DNA of 64,000 nt, from positions 12,284,501-12,348,500 of the forward strand of contig CM061106.1 of the NCBI GenBank assembly GCA_030770545.1, read 5' to 3'. Position 1 is the first letter of the stretch. The number at the start of each line of letters is the position of its first letter. The position numbers and the translations under genes were made by a program. The notes beneath the pieces were generated by a model, which was not told the DNA's origin, did not search any database, and was given only the letters and a program-made list of their open reading frames with translations. This document shows positions 11,560 through 23,600 of the stretch, in pieces. The stretch comes from Macropodus opercularis (taxonomy: Eukaryota > Chordata > Actinopteri > Anabantiformes > Osphronemidae).

Positions 11560-12430
11560 GTCAGACATCTCCCAACTCAGAAGAATTCAAGCCCAGGCAG
11601 CATTAGGTTCAGCCAATCAAATGCAGATAAAAGAATGTAAAGGCAAATACCTTGTGGGATGCTTGCCAGCACGCAGGGAGCTTCAGGCCTGGCAACGAGT
11701 TGTCTCTAAGGCAGGCAAAGAACTAGAATTTTTAGGGAGCAGGTTTCAAACCCCAAATGTGTCAGCCCAAATGCATATATTTTGCAATTACCAAGAATTG
11801 TTTTGTGCCAATTGCTTTGGTCATCAGGTCAGAATGTTTCACCACTGTGCAGACAATGCACTGCGTTACCCGGGATGTTGCTCTGCAACGCGTGTCACTT
11901 CAACAAAATGGAAGAGCTGACACTGCTGCTGAACAAAAACAGGGACTTCGCTGCTTCCTGTGTTCTGAGTTTTACAGAAACATGGCTGTCATCATCCTGG
12001 GTACCATCGCCACCCAGGAGCTCCAGTGGGAGCAGAACATCAGCTCCCTCAGCTGAAGAAGTCCCACCTCCCTGTGAAGATGTTGAAGATGTTCTACTCT
12101 GCCATCATCAAATCCATCCTCACATCCTCCATTACAGTCTGGTTTGCTGCAGCCAAGGACAAGGCCGAGCTGCAGCGCATCATCCTCTCTGCTGAGAAGG
12201 TGATGGGCTGCTGCCTACCTTCTCTCCAGGAGCTGCACTCCTCCAGGATTGCAGCCGACCCATCTGGCAAGAGACTCCGGTCTATCAGAACCAGGACTTC
12301 ACGGCACAAGAACAGTTTCTTCCCCACAGCAGTCATCCTGCTGAACAATGGTCCAATCCCCACAGATGAAACCCCCAGTTCTGTTACACTTTCACTTGGT
12401 TGCACTCTGCTACTGCTCTTCTTTTAATTT
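11560..12430 (+). mobile_element. LINE 3' coding fragment, degenerate
   Basis: From about 12.08 kb the plus strand encodes 'FYSAIIKSILTSSITVWFAAA', then 'CCLPSLQELHSSRI' and 'YRSIRTRTSRHKNSFFP' with small breaks. This is the tail following the reverse transcriptase in a common fish non-LTR family. A block at 11.57-11.64 kb ('GGCAGCATTAGGTTCAGCCAATCAA' type) is shared with 62.04-62.08 kb, where it lies inside another LINE copy of this kind. There is no intact enzyme. Confidence 0.6.
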
Positions 12431-12489
12431 TATTCTGACTTGTACTATAGACACTGTAGCTGCACCTCACACCAGGTCAAATTCCAAGA

Positions 12490-12660
12490 ACACAATGATG
12501 TTTCACCACAAGGCAGCAGAGCAAGATTGTGTAGCTTGTCTGTGTTTTGCCTGCGAGGGAGCGTTACACAAACAGTGAAATATGCAGCGGTACAGTTGCT
12601 GTACACAAATACTGAGAAAACATGTACTGATCACAACTGAAGCTTTTAATTCTCTGCTCA
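12490..12660. repeat. dispersed repeat block shared with 23.53-23.76 kb
   Basis: The run 'CCACAAGGCAGCAGAGCAAGA..TTGTCTGTGTTTTGCCTG' recurs with changes at 23.53-23.60 kb, and the following 'CTCTGCTCAGACYTA..TCTTACTG' recurs at 23.70-23.75 kb. The two copies share order and spacing, so they are one unnamed repeat family. Confidence 0.45.
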
Positions 12661-12717
12661 GACCTACTGAGTTTATCCTCTGTCTTACTGTGAGACGACT
12701 GGGCTGGGATTTGTGTG

Positions 12718-14190
12718 TAATAAGATAAGATAAGATAAGATCTTGATCCCACAGTGGAGAAATTCAACTGTTACCACAGCTACAAACAATAAGCAAGATG
12801 TGAAAGAATGAAAGTGGAGCATGTGCAAAGAAAATGACCCATTATACAAATGTACAATTGTTACAAATACCAGACACTGAACATAAAGTCCCAGATCAAC
12901 AGAGTCTAACTGTTACAATTCGGCCCTCCAACCACCAGAGGGCGCTCTTGTTCCCCTCTTCTTTGTTGGTTTTTGTTTTGCGTCCACTTCCTGTTTCTGG
13001 TTATCGTTGATTTCACCTGTTTGTCATTTCCGGTTGAGTGTGTATTTAAGTTCCTCCCTTTGTCTGGTCATTACCTGGCTCGTCATTCGTTTTACTGCTT
13101 GCATTCTGGTTACTACGTGTTCATTTTTCTCGTTAGTGTTACCACGTTCGAGTACTCTGTTTTCCAAGGTCCGCAGTCATGTTGGTATGTGCATTAGTGT
13201 TATCTGGTTTTGTATGTGTTACCTGGTATTTAGTATTAGGATCATTGGTGTCTAGTATTTGTCCCTAGTGTTTGTTATTTGTTGCTAGTTATCACTTGTG
13301 TGTTTTTGTTGTGAGAATATTTGTAGATTTAGTGGTAAACGGTTAAGTATGTCAGTGACTAGTTAATATTTGTTTCGTGTTATGTGTAGTAACTTTGTTC
13401 CTGTCTGAATTACTGTTTCAGTCTGTGTTCAGGTTTGTACTGTCCTGTCTAGTTTGGTTAGTGTCCTATGTCTGAATCTCGTTTCGTGTTTAGTGTGGTT
13501 GCCTTGTCCTGTTTGCTGTGTCCGTTTGCGTGAAAGTTTTGTCACGTCCATATTGGTTTTTTTAAGTCACCCGTGTCCTTGTTTAGTTCTTGTGTCTCCT
13601 TAATTAAATCGTTATTCATTCACATATGTTGTGTTCCTGAGTCGTGCGATTGGGTCCTCCCCGTTAGTTCAGTTAGAGTGGGCATAGACTCTTGTTTGAG
13701 CAGCCCATTAGTATCTCGAGTCTCATAAGTGGGAAAGGGCTCTAGGTTGAGCTTCCCCTCGTGTTCGTTTGGTGCCATCTAGTGGCGAATGAGAAACAGT
13801 ACCAGGGCCTCAGGCTCACCTACCCCTGGGACTGTGAAATTAGTTTAGGTTAGTTAGAGCGAGTTGTAACACTAACAGCAGTGGATGAAGGATCTGCGGC
13901 ATCGCTCCTTCCTACACTGACTCTGGATCAGTCTCCACTGAAGGAGCTGCTCAGAGCCTCCACTATGCAGTGGCTGAGACACATTGTCCATGATGGACGT
14001 CAGCTTGGCCAATATCCTCCTCCAGAGTCCAGTGGAGCCCAGGACAGAACCGGCTCCTGGCCCTCCTGTAATCCTCCTTTGTGAACAAAGAGGTCATGTG
14101 TGTCTTTGATCGCTGTGGTCTGGTTCTCAGTCAGTGAGGTGGCGCTCGTGGCCAACTGCTCCTGTTGTCCCTGCTGTTTGAACATTGGTT
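12718..14190 (-). mobile_element. LINE 3' end, minus strand, interrupted by a solo LTR
   Basis: Read on the minus strand, the sequence ends in a short tandem tail (TCTTA)n at 12741-12718, preceded by 'TTGAATTTCTCCACTGTGGGATC', a typical LINE 3' terminus. The coding side (13.87-14.19 kb) is a decayed continuation. The same element without the interruption lies at 26.91-27.25 kb. The body is split at 12910/13872 by the LTR. Confidence 0.7.
12911..13871 (+). mobile_element. solo LTR, 961 bp, target duplication CTAAC
   Basis: Begins TGTTACAATT and ends GTTGTAACA, so the ends are inverted and start/finish TG..CA. It is flanked on both sides by CTAAC (12906-12910 and 13872-13876). An uninterrupted paralogous site at 27.13 kb reads GAGTCTAACAGCAG with a single CTAAC, which confirms the insertion. 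Inside are the 'TATTTAAGTTCC' promoter-like stretch and the late 'GGGTCCTCCCC' and 'GGTGCCATCTAGTGGCG' motifs shared with the other LTRs here. There is no internal retroviral region, so it is a recombination product. Confidence 0.9.
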
Positions 14191-14681
14191 ACTCTTTATC
14201 AATAGGCGCTTCCTGCGTTTGCAGTGACTTTAAGTTTTGTTAAGTTTAAGTGTTTTAAATGTTAAGCAGTAGTGTTTTTGATTTTCCCCTATTACTCTGT
14301 TCATCTGTATAATCTCTGCCCTTTTCTTTAAACTAACATTCCCAGTTGTGTGGGTCGTGCATGTGAGTTCCAAGCCTGGTCAGTGTGTTTGTTGACTCTG
14401 CCGCCATTGAATGCCATAAAAAAGTTCCTGCGGGTAGTAGCCCGACATTTTCTGACTGTCAGTCCTAGTCACAGCAAATTCGTAACCACAGTTTGTAACA
14501 AAAAGGGTCGTTCATTAGCTCAGAAAGAGTCAAGATGTCACATGACAGAAGCAATAGAAAAAGAAAACTGGGCAGTTCTCACGTCTTGTTAAGAAGAGTT
14601 TAGTCTAGAGTTTCAGTTAAATGTGTGGTTTGAAAGTTGCAGTTTAACAATGTTTATATTGTTGTTGACCAGGTTTTTACA
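14191..14681 (+). promoter_or_regulatory. 5' flank of the NLR gene
   Basis: Upstream DNA of the NLR. A splice-acceptor-like run (GTTGTTGACCAG at about 14.66 kb) lies just before the start codon, so a 5' untranslated exon probably exists upstream. No TATA box or transcription-factor site can be assigned with confidence. Confidence 0.3.
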
Positions 14682-17600
14682 ATGACAGCACACAACCTTC
14701 TGATGGTGCTGGAAGAATTGGTAGAGAATGACTTTGAGACGTTCAGGTTTCATCTAAATCAGAGTGAAAGCCTCTCAGGCCACCAGACCATCCCAAGAGC
14801 ATCACTGGACAAAGCAACAAGAACAAGCACAGTGGACCTGATGCTACAGACCTACACACATGATGCTGTGAAGGTGACCATCATCATCTTAGAGAAGATG
14901 AACAGGAAGGATCTGATGAAACGTTTGGGAGCAGAAGGTGAGATACAGCAACACAACAGACATAAACGTCCCTCCAGTCTGAGACATGCTGCATGTCATA
15001 AGTCAGTAAAAGGGGTCAAAGGAGTCAACGCTCACCAGTCTGTAATATTATGACAATGATAATCATATGATAGTTGAGGTTTTAGACTTGGCTCAAAGAA
15101 TCAGTCGACTCCAGAGGGAAGTGTATAAATGAAAAACCACAAACAAACGCAGAAAACCTCCAGAGCTGCCTGGTGATCTGAACTGTAAGTATCTGAATCA
15201 AATGAAAGCTTTTATTTCATGTCGTTTCTCTGTCTGTAGATGTGGAGGATGCTGCAGACGGTGGACCTTCCTCTGACTCCTCTCAGGTTTTGTCTCCTAC
15301 CAGTGACAGCAGTCAGGACGAAGGTAAAGCTGCTGTCGTATCTGGTTCATGTCTGATTATATGCGTCGTATCTCTAAAGATGGAATATTTGGTTTTAAAC
15401 AAGTTTTAGTTTTTTTGTTTTAGTTGTTGTTAAGAACTCCTGCATTTAATCGTTTCATGTTCAAGTTATATTAGATGCACTGTTTCAAGTCTAGTCATGT
15501 CAGTTCTGGTCATGTGTTTGGGTTCACTCCACAGTCGGTCATAGTGCGACTCTCCAACTTCAGTATTCACCAAACTTACTTCATGTCAAGCCCCAGTTTG
15601 TAACAACATAATATAAAATCACCAGAGTTAAGTCATAAAATGTTCAGAATTTAAGCTGCATCAATTCAGAACCCAAACGTTTAAAAGTAGAACAAATTTT
15701 GTTGCACATGACTATTTGGTTCATCTGACACATTTACTTTTCCTTTAAATAAAAATGGGTTTGGATTTTATGAATTAAAAGAGCAGATCTACCTCATTTG
15801 AAACAAGTCTGTCCAAAGACAACACTTGAAATCAGATCAGGGAAAAGCACCACAGGACTCTTTGTTTTGGGGCATCGATCTATCTTGACATTTAAGACAA
15901 ACTCATTTACAGATCATATTTCTAGAAAAAGAATCAACCCTGTTACTGAGAAACCCAACATACAAACTCAGTGATGTTTTCTGTTTCTCTTTGAACCAGA
16001 TGGAATGATTCCAGTACCACAGCCACGACACATCACATACTATCAACAGAAGCTCCAGGAACACTTCAGGGACAGGTTTCCCTTAGTCCAAGAAGGCTGG
16101 ACACAGAAGAAGGACGCACAGCAGCTACACACCATCTACACAGAGCTGTACGTCACAGCCACGGGTCACATAGAGATGAACACACAGCATGAAATCCAGC
16201 AAATGGAAAAGCCAAGGAAGCAAATGGACACAGAGGATCCGATCCAACCCAGCGACGTGTTCAAACACCCCTCTGGAGACGGCAGAGCCGTCAAAACAGT
16301 GCTGACCAACGGAATCGCTGGAATTGGAAAAACAGTTCTTGTGCACAAGTTTGTGTTGGACTGGGCTGAACAAAGGTCCAGTCAAGACGTGCATCTGATT
16401 TTCCCCTTCACCTTCCGTCAGCTGAATCAGCTGATGGGACAGATGTTTAGTTTGGCAGAGCTCATTCATAAATGTAACCCAGAAACAGTGTCCATCAGTC
16501 AAGAGGCTCTGAACTACATCTTTACATCTCTACAGTCATCAGGAAACACCAACTATGACAAGAGCGAGTTCAAGCTTCTGTTTGTGTTTGATGGACTGGA
16601 CGAGAGTCGCCTTCACCTGAACCTCGATGTTGATGACCTCAGTTCTACTGATGTAACAAAGTCGACCGAAGTAAACGTCCTGATAAAAAAACTCATCAGT
16701 GGAAAACTACTACACGCTGCTCGCCTCTGGATCACCACACGACCTGCAGCAGCCAATCAGATCCCTCTAGAGTTTGTTGACATGGTGACAGAGGTCAGAG
16801 GGTTCACTGACCCACAGAAGGAGGAGTACTTCAGGAAGAGGTTCAGAGATGAGCAGCAGGCCACAACCATCATCTCCCACATCAAGACATCACGAAGCCT
16901 CCACATCATGTGTCAAATCCCAGTCTTCTGCTGGATCACTGCTACGGTTCTGGAGGATCTGCTGAGAACCAGAGAGGGAGGAGAGCTGCCCAAGACCCTG
17001 ACTGAGATGTACACAGAGTTCCTGCAGTTTCAGATGAAGCAGAGTAAAGAGAAATACGGACCAGAACAGAGCATCATGTACATCAAGTCATTAGCTAAAC
17101 TGGCTTTTGAGCAGATGGAAAAGGGAAACTTGATCTTCTATGAGAACGATCTGAAAGAGAGCGGCATCGATGTCAGTGGAGCCTCAGTGTGTTCAGGAGT
17201 GTTCACAGAGATCTTTAAAGAAGAGCGAAGGAAGAAGGACGAAGTCAAAATGTTCAGCTTTGTTCATCTGAGTGGTCAGGAGTTTCTGGCTGCTGTTCAT
17301 GTGATGCTGTGTTTCAACAACAACAACAACACAAATGTGATTTCTTTGCCACGACTGTCACTACAGAACCTCAAGCTGCTTTTAAGGAAAACATCTCTAA
17401 CTGTGATTCACAGGTTTGCTATTGAGAAGGCCTTACAGAGTCCAAATGGACACCTGGACCTGTTCCTCCGCTTCCTCCTCGGTCTTTCACTGCAGACCAA
17501 TCAGAGTCTACTTCAAGGTCTGATGACCCAGACAGGAAATAGCTCACAGACCAATCAGAAAACAGTCCAGTACATCAGGGAGAAGCTCAGTAAGGATCTG

Positions 17601-20600
17601 CCTGCAGAGAGAAGCATCAACCTGTTCCACTGTCTGAATGAACTGAATGATGGTTCTCTAGTGGAGCAGATCCAACAGAACCTGAGATCAGGACGTCTCT
17701 CCACACATGAACTGTCTCCTGCTCAGTGGTCGGCTCTGGTCTTCATCTTACTGTCATCACAAGAAGATCTGGATGTGTTTGACCTGCAGAAATACTCTGG
17801 TTCAGAGGAGGCTCTGCTGAGGCTGCTGCCAGTCGTCAAAGCCTCCAACAAAGCTGTGTAAGTCCTCACATGACTGAAATGTGTATCAACAGCCTGGAGT
17901 TGTCCTCAGCCAGAGACGTCTGCAGCTGAGCTGAATGATCCATCTACACATTAGACACATTAACAGCTTCAATGTGTGTTAATAGAACTAAAACCTGTTG
18001 AAGTGAGACAACACACTGGAATCATGGAAACAGATTCCAGACAGTTGAGAGTAACAGCAACAGCAGAGGAGAGTGAACATCAGTAGTTCAGTCAATGACT
18101 GAGTCTGTGGTTCCTTCCTGAACCTTGAATAATAACTAACAGGGTGATCAAGGCACCTGGTCACTGACCTTTGACCCCTGCCTCTGGTTCCTCTCTGTTA
18201 AATGTAGACGTGACACAGAAAGTGAAGTATTGAAGCATTAATCACTGATCCAGCTGCTGTGTTTGCATTGACTGTCTCAACCTGACAGAGATCACACATC
18301 TGGACTGATGCCTGCAGGAACCAGATGATGTTCTGGTCTGGCTGCTCAGGTGTAGAACCAACACCTGGCATCACACACAACACACTACATGATACTACTA
18401 CTAATCACAGTCATGCTCCAGGTATAAAGCAGGTCAAAGTGGTTTCTATCCATCGTCCAGTCGTGACTCAGATCTCAGTAGGCTGCAGCATAATGTGACA
18501 GAATAAAGCTGCTGTGACCAGTAATGAGTGAATCAATCCACATAAACAAAAGCTCAACAATAGTTTATCATTAAACATTAAATACATGAGTGAAATGTTC
18601 AGTTCAGTTTATTTAAGGTGCCAGGAGACAACAGAGCAGCATCAACAGAACACAGGCAGGTGGTTGGTTCTGCATCTGCTCCCTGGAAAGTCTGACTGGA
18701 ATCTACACACAGGTTGTTCCTACGCAGGTGGTCACATGGTCGTCTGGCTACGACTTGTAGTTGTAGAGATTTTTCACTGGAAGAATTCAATCAAACACAG
18801 CACTGAGATTCAAAATAATACAAATGATTTATTCTTGTAAGTGGTGTAAATATACAGAAGGCATATATACAAAGTCACCTTTTCCTCCCTGTAGGGATTA
18901 AGCGGGGAAGCTCCGGGCCTGACCACAGAGAACAAGTTACAAGCGATACAACTCTCCTACTCTCATTTTTGGGGTGTTGGTTTTTAAACCCTCAACTTTG
19001 CGTCAGCCGCAGAAAAGCAATTGTCCAAATTTGGTCTTCGTCCTTCATACCTTAGATTAATGACTCTGTTTACATGAAAGTACAGTGGGTACGGAAAGTA
19101 TTCAGACCCCCTTCAATTTTTCACTCTTTGTTATATTGCAGCCATATGCTAAAATCAAGTTCATTTTTTTCCTCATTAATGTACACACAGCAGCCCATAT
19201 TGACAGAAAAACTCTGCAGATTTATTAAAAAAGAAAAACTGAAAGATCACATGGTCATAAGTATTCAGACCCTTTGCTGTGACACTCATATATATATAAC
19301 TTAGGTGCTTTCCATTTCTTCTGATCATCCCTGAGATGGTTGTACACCTTCATTCGAGTCCACCTGAGTTTGATTATACTGACTGGACATGATTATGAAA
19401 GCCACACACCTGTCTATATAAGACCCTACAGCTCACAGTGCATGTCAGAGCAAATAAGAATCATGAGGTCAAAGGAACTGCCTGAAGAGCTCAGAGACAG
19501 AATCGTGGCAAGGCACAGATCTGGCCAAGGTTACAAAAAAAATTTCTGCTGAACTTAAGGTTCCTAAGAGCACAGTGGTCTCCATAATCCTTAAATGGAA
19601 GACGTTTGGGACGACCAGAACCTATCCTAGAGCTGGCCGTCCGGCCAAACTGAGCTATTGGGGGAGAAGTGGTGAGGGAGGTACAGAACAACCCAAAGAT
19701 GACTGTGGCTGAGCTCCAAAAATGCAGTCAGGAGATGGGAGAAAGTTGTAGAAAGTCAACCATCACTGCAGCCCTCCACCAGTCGGGGCTTTATGGCAGA
19801 GTGGCCCGACTGAAGCCTTTCCTCAGTGCAAGACACATGAAAACTCGCATGGAGTTTGCTAAAAAACACCTGAAGGACTCCAAGATGGTGAGAAATAACA
19901 TTCTCTGGTCTGGTGAGACCAAAATAGAACTTCTTGGCCTTAATTCTAAGCGGTATGTGTGGAGAAAACCAGCCACTGCTCATCACCTGTCCAATACAGT
20001 CCCAACAGTGAAGCATGGTGGTGGCAGCATCATGCTATGGGGGTGTTTTTCAGCTGCAGGGACAGGACGACTAGTTGCAATCAAGAGAAGGATGAATGCG
20101 GCCAAGTACAGGGATATCCTGGATGAAAACCTTCTCCAGAGTGCTCAGGACCTCAGACTAGGCCGAAGGTTCACCTTCAAACAAGACAATGACCCTAAGC
20201 ACGCAGCTAAAATAACAAAGGAGTGGCTTCACAACAACTCTGTGACTGTTCTTGAATGGCCCAGCCAGAGCCCTGACTTAAACACAATTAAGCATCTCTG
20301 GAGAGACCTGAAAATGGCTGTCCACCAACGTTTACCATCCAACCTGACAGAACTGGAGAGGATCTGCAAGGAGGAATGGCAGAGGATCCCCAAATGCAGG
20401 TGTGAAAAACTTGTTGCATCATTCCCAAAAAGACTCATTGCTGTATTGGCTCAAAAGGGTGCTTCTACTAAATACTGAGCAAAGGGTCTGAATACTTATG
20501 ACCATGTGATATTTCAGTTTTTCTTTTTTAATAAATCTGCAAAAGTGTAAAAAAAAAAGAGTTTTTCTGTCAATATGGGCTGCTGTGTGTACATTAATGA

Positions 20601-23600
20601 GGAAAAAAATGAACTTAAATAATTTAAGAATATGACTGCAATATAACAAAGAGTGAAAATTTTAAGGGGGTCTGAATACTTTCCGTACCCACTGTATCTA
20701 CATGTCAGGTCACTCCGACCTGACATGTGTCTGTGTTCCCAGAGCGGCCACACACGCCAAGAACTTTCACAATATGAACTTTCCAGGATTGGGAGATACT
20801 GTAGCATCCTTTTTGTCCTGCCAATAGGTCCTGGACACAGAAACTATGTAAACTCATGACCTGACTATTTTATTTCATGCCTGCACCTACAAAAGCCTAT
20901 TCCTATTATTTAGACATACTCATTAGAAACATAACTATAGACTACATATGCACTATAAGATATCACCTGTTTTTCCACTACAGACTTTCCCTCTCATGGG
21001 ATTACTAAATCCTGTCAAAACCTGAACTATTCTACTCTCATCTTGGCCTTGACTACTACTTGACTAACAAAAAGACTAAACTTAATTACCCCCATTCATT
21101 TTATCCTTAGCTTGAATGTCTATTCCTGTTACTACTACCCAAACTAGCCTGAACATCAACATTTAACCTAAAGAAACACATCAATCTAAACTAACATTAA
21201 CATTTCAAAGGTCCTACAGTTGGAAGAGGCGATTCTCCGCACTCTGCCTACAAAACAGAATTTACACAATCCAATTATCGTCCCAGCCACACTCGTCAAC
21301 CAAGGAGGTCGAATCCCGGTGGGATGTCTCTTCCGGGAGCGATTGCCTCCTTTGATCCACAGGTGCAGCCAATTTAGAGTTGCAGTGAATCTGCGCAGAA
21401 AGAAGAGAACAGACATTAGGCAAATCACTAGAATTGGGCAGGTCTTAGAGTATGTGTTGCAAATTATGAATTATAACCCTCTGACTTCACTTTATAGTGG
21501 CTATATAGGTTGGATAGTTGTGTAAGGCATAAAACTGATAAAATATGTTCTTTCGTAAAATATTCTGTGGTACAACAGTGTACTCCGGAGACATCAGAGG
21601 TTAAAAGTAATGAGTGCAATATGCCTGTATGTGAATCATGTATATATTTGAGAATACAAAAACATTAATGATGAGTGGAGATCTTCTGGCTCAGCTCTGG
21701 TCTCACTCTTCCCCCTTGTCTACTTCATCACCTTTGTCATCGTCATCATCATTCGTCCTGATACCTCTGCCTTCAGTGTTTTCAGTTTTCTCATTGCTTC
21801 ACTAAACGCTCCACCAGGAGCCATGTGTCCTGGAATGTAAGTGCAGCAATATTCACCTATGAGAGCACACACACCTCCTTTTTCAGCCAACATCCAATCA
21901 ATAGCCTGGCGATTATGCCACGCCATAGCACTAGTGGCACTGACCTGCTCTCCTAGCGCACCCAAGGCTTCATCAGTGTAATTAATAATTGTAATAAATG
22001 TAGTTGATCCACTCAGTATTTTTGTTGGTGGTTATCCTTTGAATTCATTAGGGATTCCCCTGGACTGACCAATTGAGTCCAGGTAAATCCTAGGATCTAG
22101 ATTAAATCCTCTCTTAGCTCGAGTACTGCTGCTGTTCTTTCCCCGCTCATCACCTTTAAAGGTGATTAGCTTCTGCGCTATTTGCAGAAGCTATTTGCCC
22201 GTCCTATTGGCAGAACTGAGTAAAGACATTGACTTCCACACCACCAGAAATGATCTGCCAACGCTATAATTTGGTCAAAATAAGGACAACCAACAAACGA
22301 TTAAAATTGCCGGATTCGCATTAGGTTTTGTACAGTTAAGTGGTGGTATCTTCCACCTGTGACTACATCTATCTCGCTTCACTTTGCCTAGCGACACTTT
22401 GCCTATCCTTTCAATACATGGCCCAGGCTAGTGTAACTTTCCCACGTTATAAACCCGCAGCAAGTTTTAATGTATTTCTAGATTAAATATTCGTCAAAAA
22501 TTAATTCAGCACAACAAAACACTTCTGGGGCCAAATCCCCCTGCGAGCGCACAAACAGGCTGTTGCCTCTGCAAACTTCTGTGCTCTTTTCTCAAATCTA
22601 CTGTGGGTACTTTTCCAATCCGCGTTGAGTGTTTGGGCCGCATCCAACAACTGCAAGGGTTTAGAAAGAAAGGGCAGATTAGATGTTGGTGTTGGGGGAC
22701 AAAGGAGCATAAATTATGATAATAATTTTAATATTATCAATCTTGGTTATTGGCTAAATTTATCATTGATAAATTAATTAATTAAGATTAGATAGCGAAC
22801 TATCAAATGATCGGGGCACCACCCTGATTACCAGGGACCAATAACCAAGTCATAAGTAAAGCACAGTCTCAATAAAAGCATTACTAATTACCTAATATTA
22901 AATAATATTAGTTAATTTAGCAGTGTAGGGCGAAATTCGAGCCACAGCCGCGAGCTGCTAGGGTTGCAAACCATATACCAATAATCACAGATAACGACTA
23001 ATTAAACTATGACAACTTTATTATCTAAACAATGATTATTCAAACAACAAGTACATCACAACTTAATAATTAATAAAACAAACAAAAGGATTACTATTCT
23101 AATGTGTGTGTGTGTGCGCTAAGTAGATGTGTGTCTATGTGTGTGTGGCTGCGTCTGTGTGTGGGGTGTGTGTGTACCTGTGTAGGTGAGAGAAAGAGAA
23201 GGAGGGGTCACAGCGAAGGCGGAGCTGTGTGTGTGACAAAATGGCGCATGATCAATCCACGTGCGGATGTAGGTGAAGACAAAGGAGAGAGGGATCGCCA
23301 AGATGGCGGCTATGTGTGGCACAAAATGGTGGGTGATCAATCCACCCGTGTGTAGAAAAGAGGGGAAGAGAGAGACAATGGAGGCCTCAGGACCTGGTGT
23401 GTTGACTAGGATAGCGGTTAGCTTACTGTGGGTGTTCTGAGTAAGGAACCGCGTGAATCAGCGCTTAGGGGCAGTACACATAAAGAGAGTGAGAATCACA
23501 GTAACTCTTGAATCACAAGTGAGACAATGTCCGCCACAAAGCAACAGAACAAGACGGTTAACTTGTCTGTGTTTAGCCTGTGAGGGCAGGTTCACACACC

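Noticed and set aside
23104..23355. 83-codon open frame rich in C, V and R
   Set aside because: Translation of a GT-rich tract and its near-duplicate; no domain.
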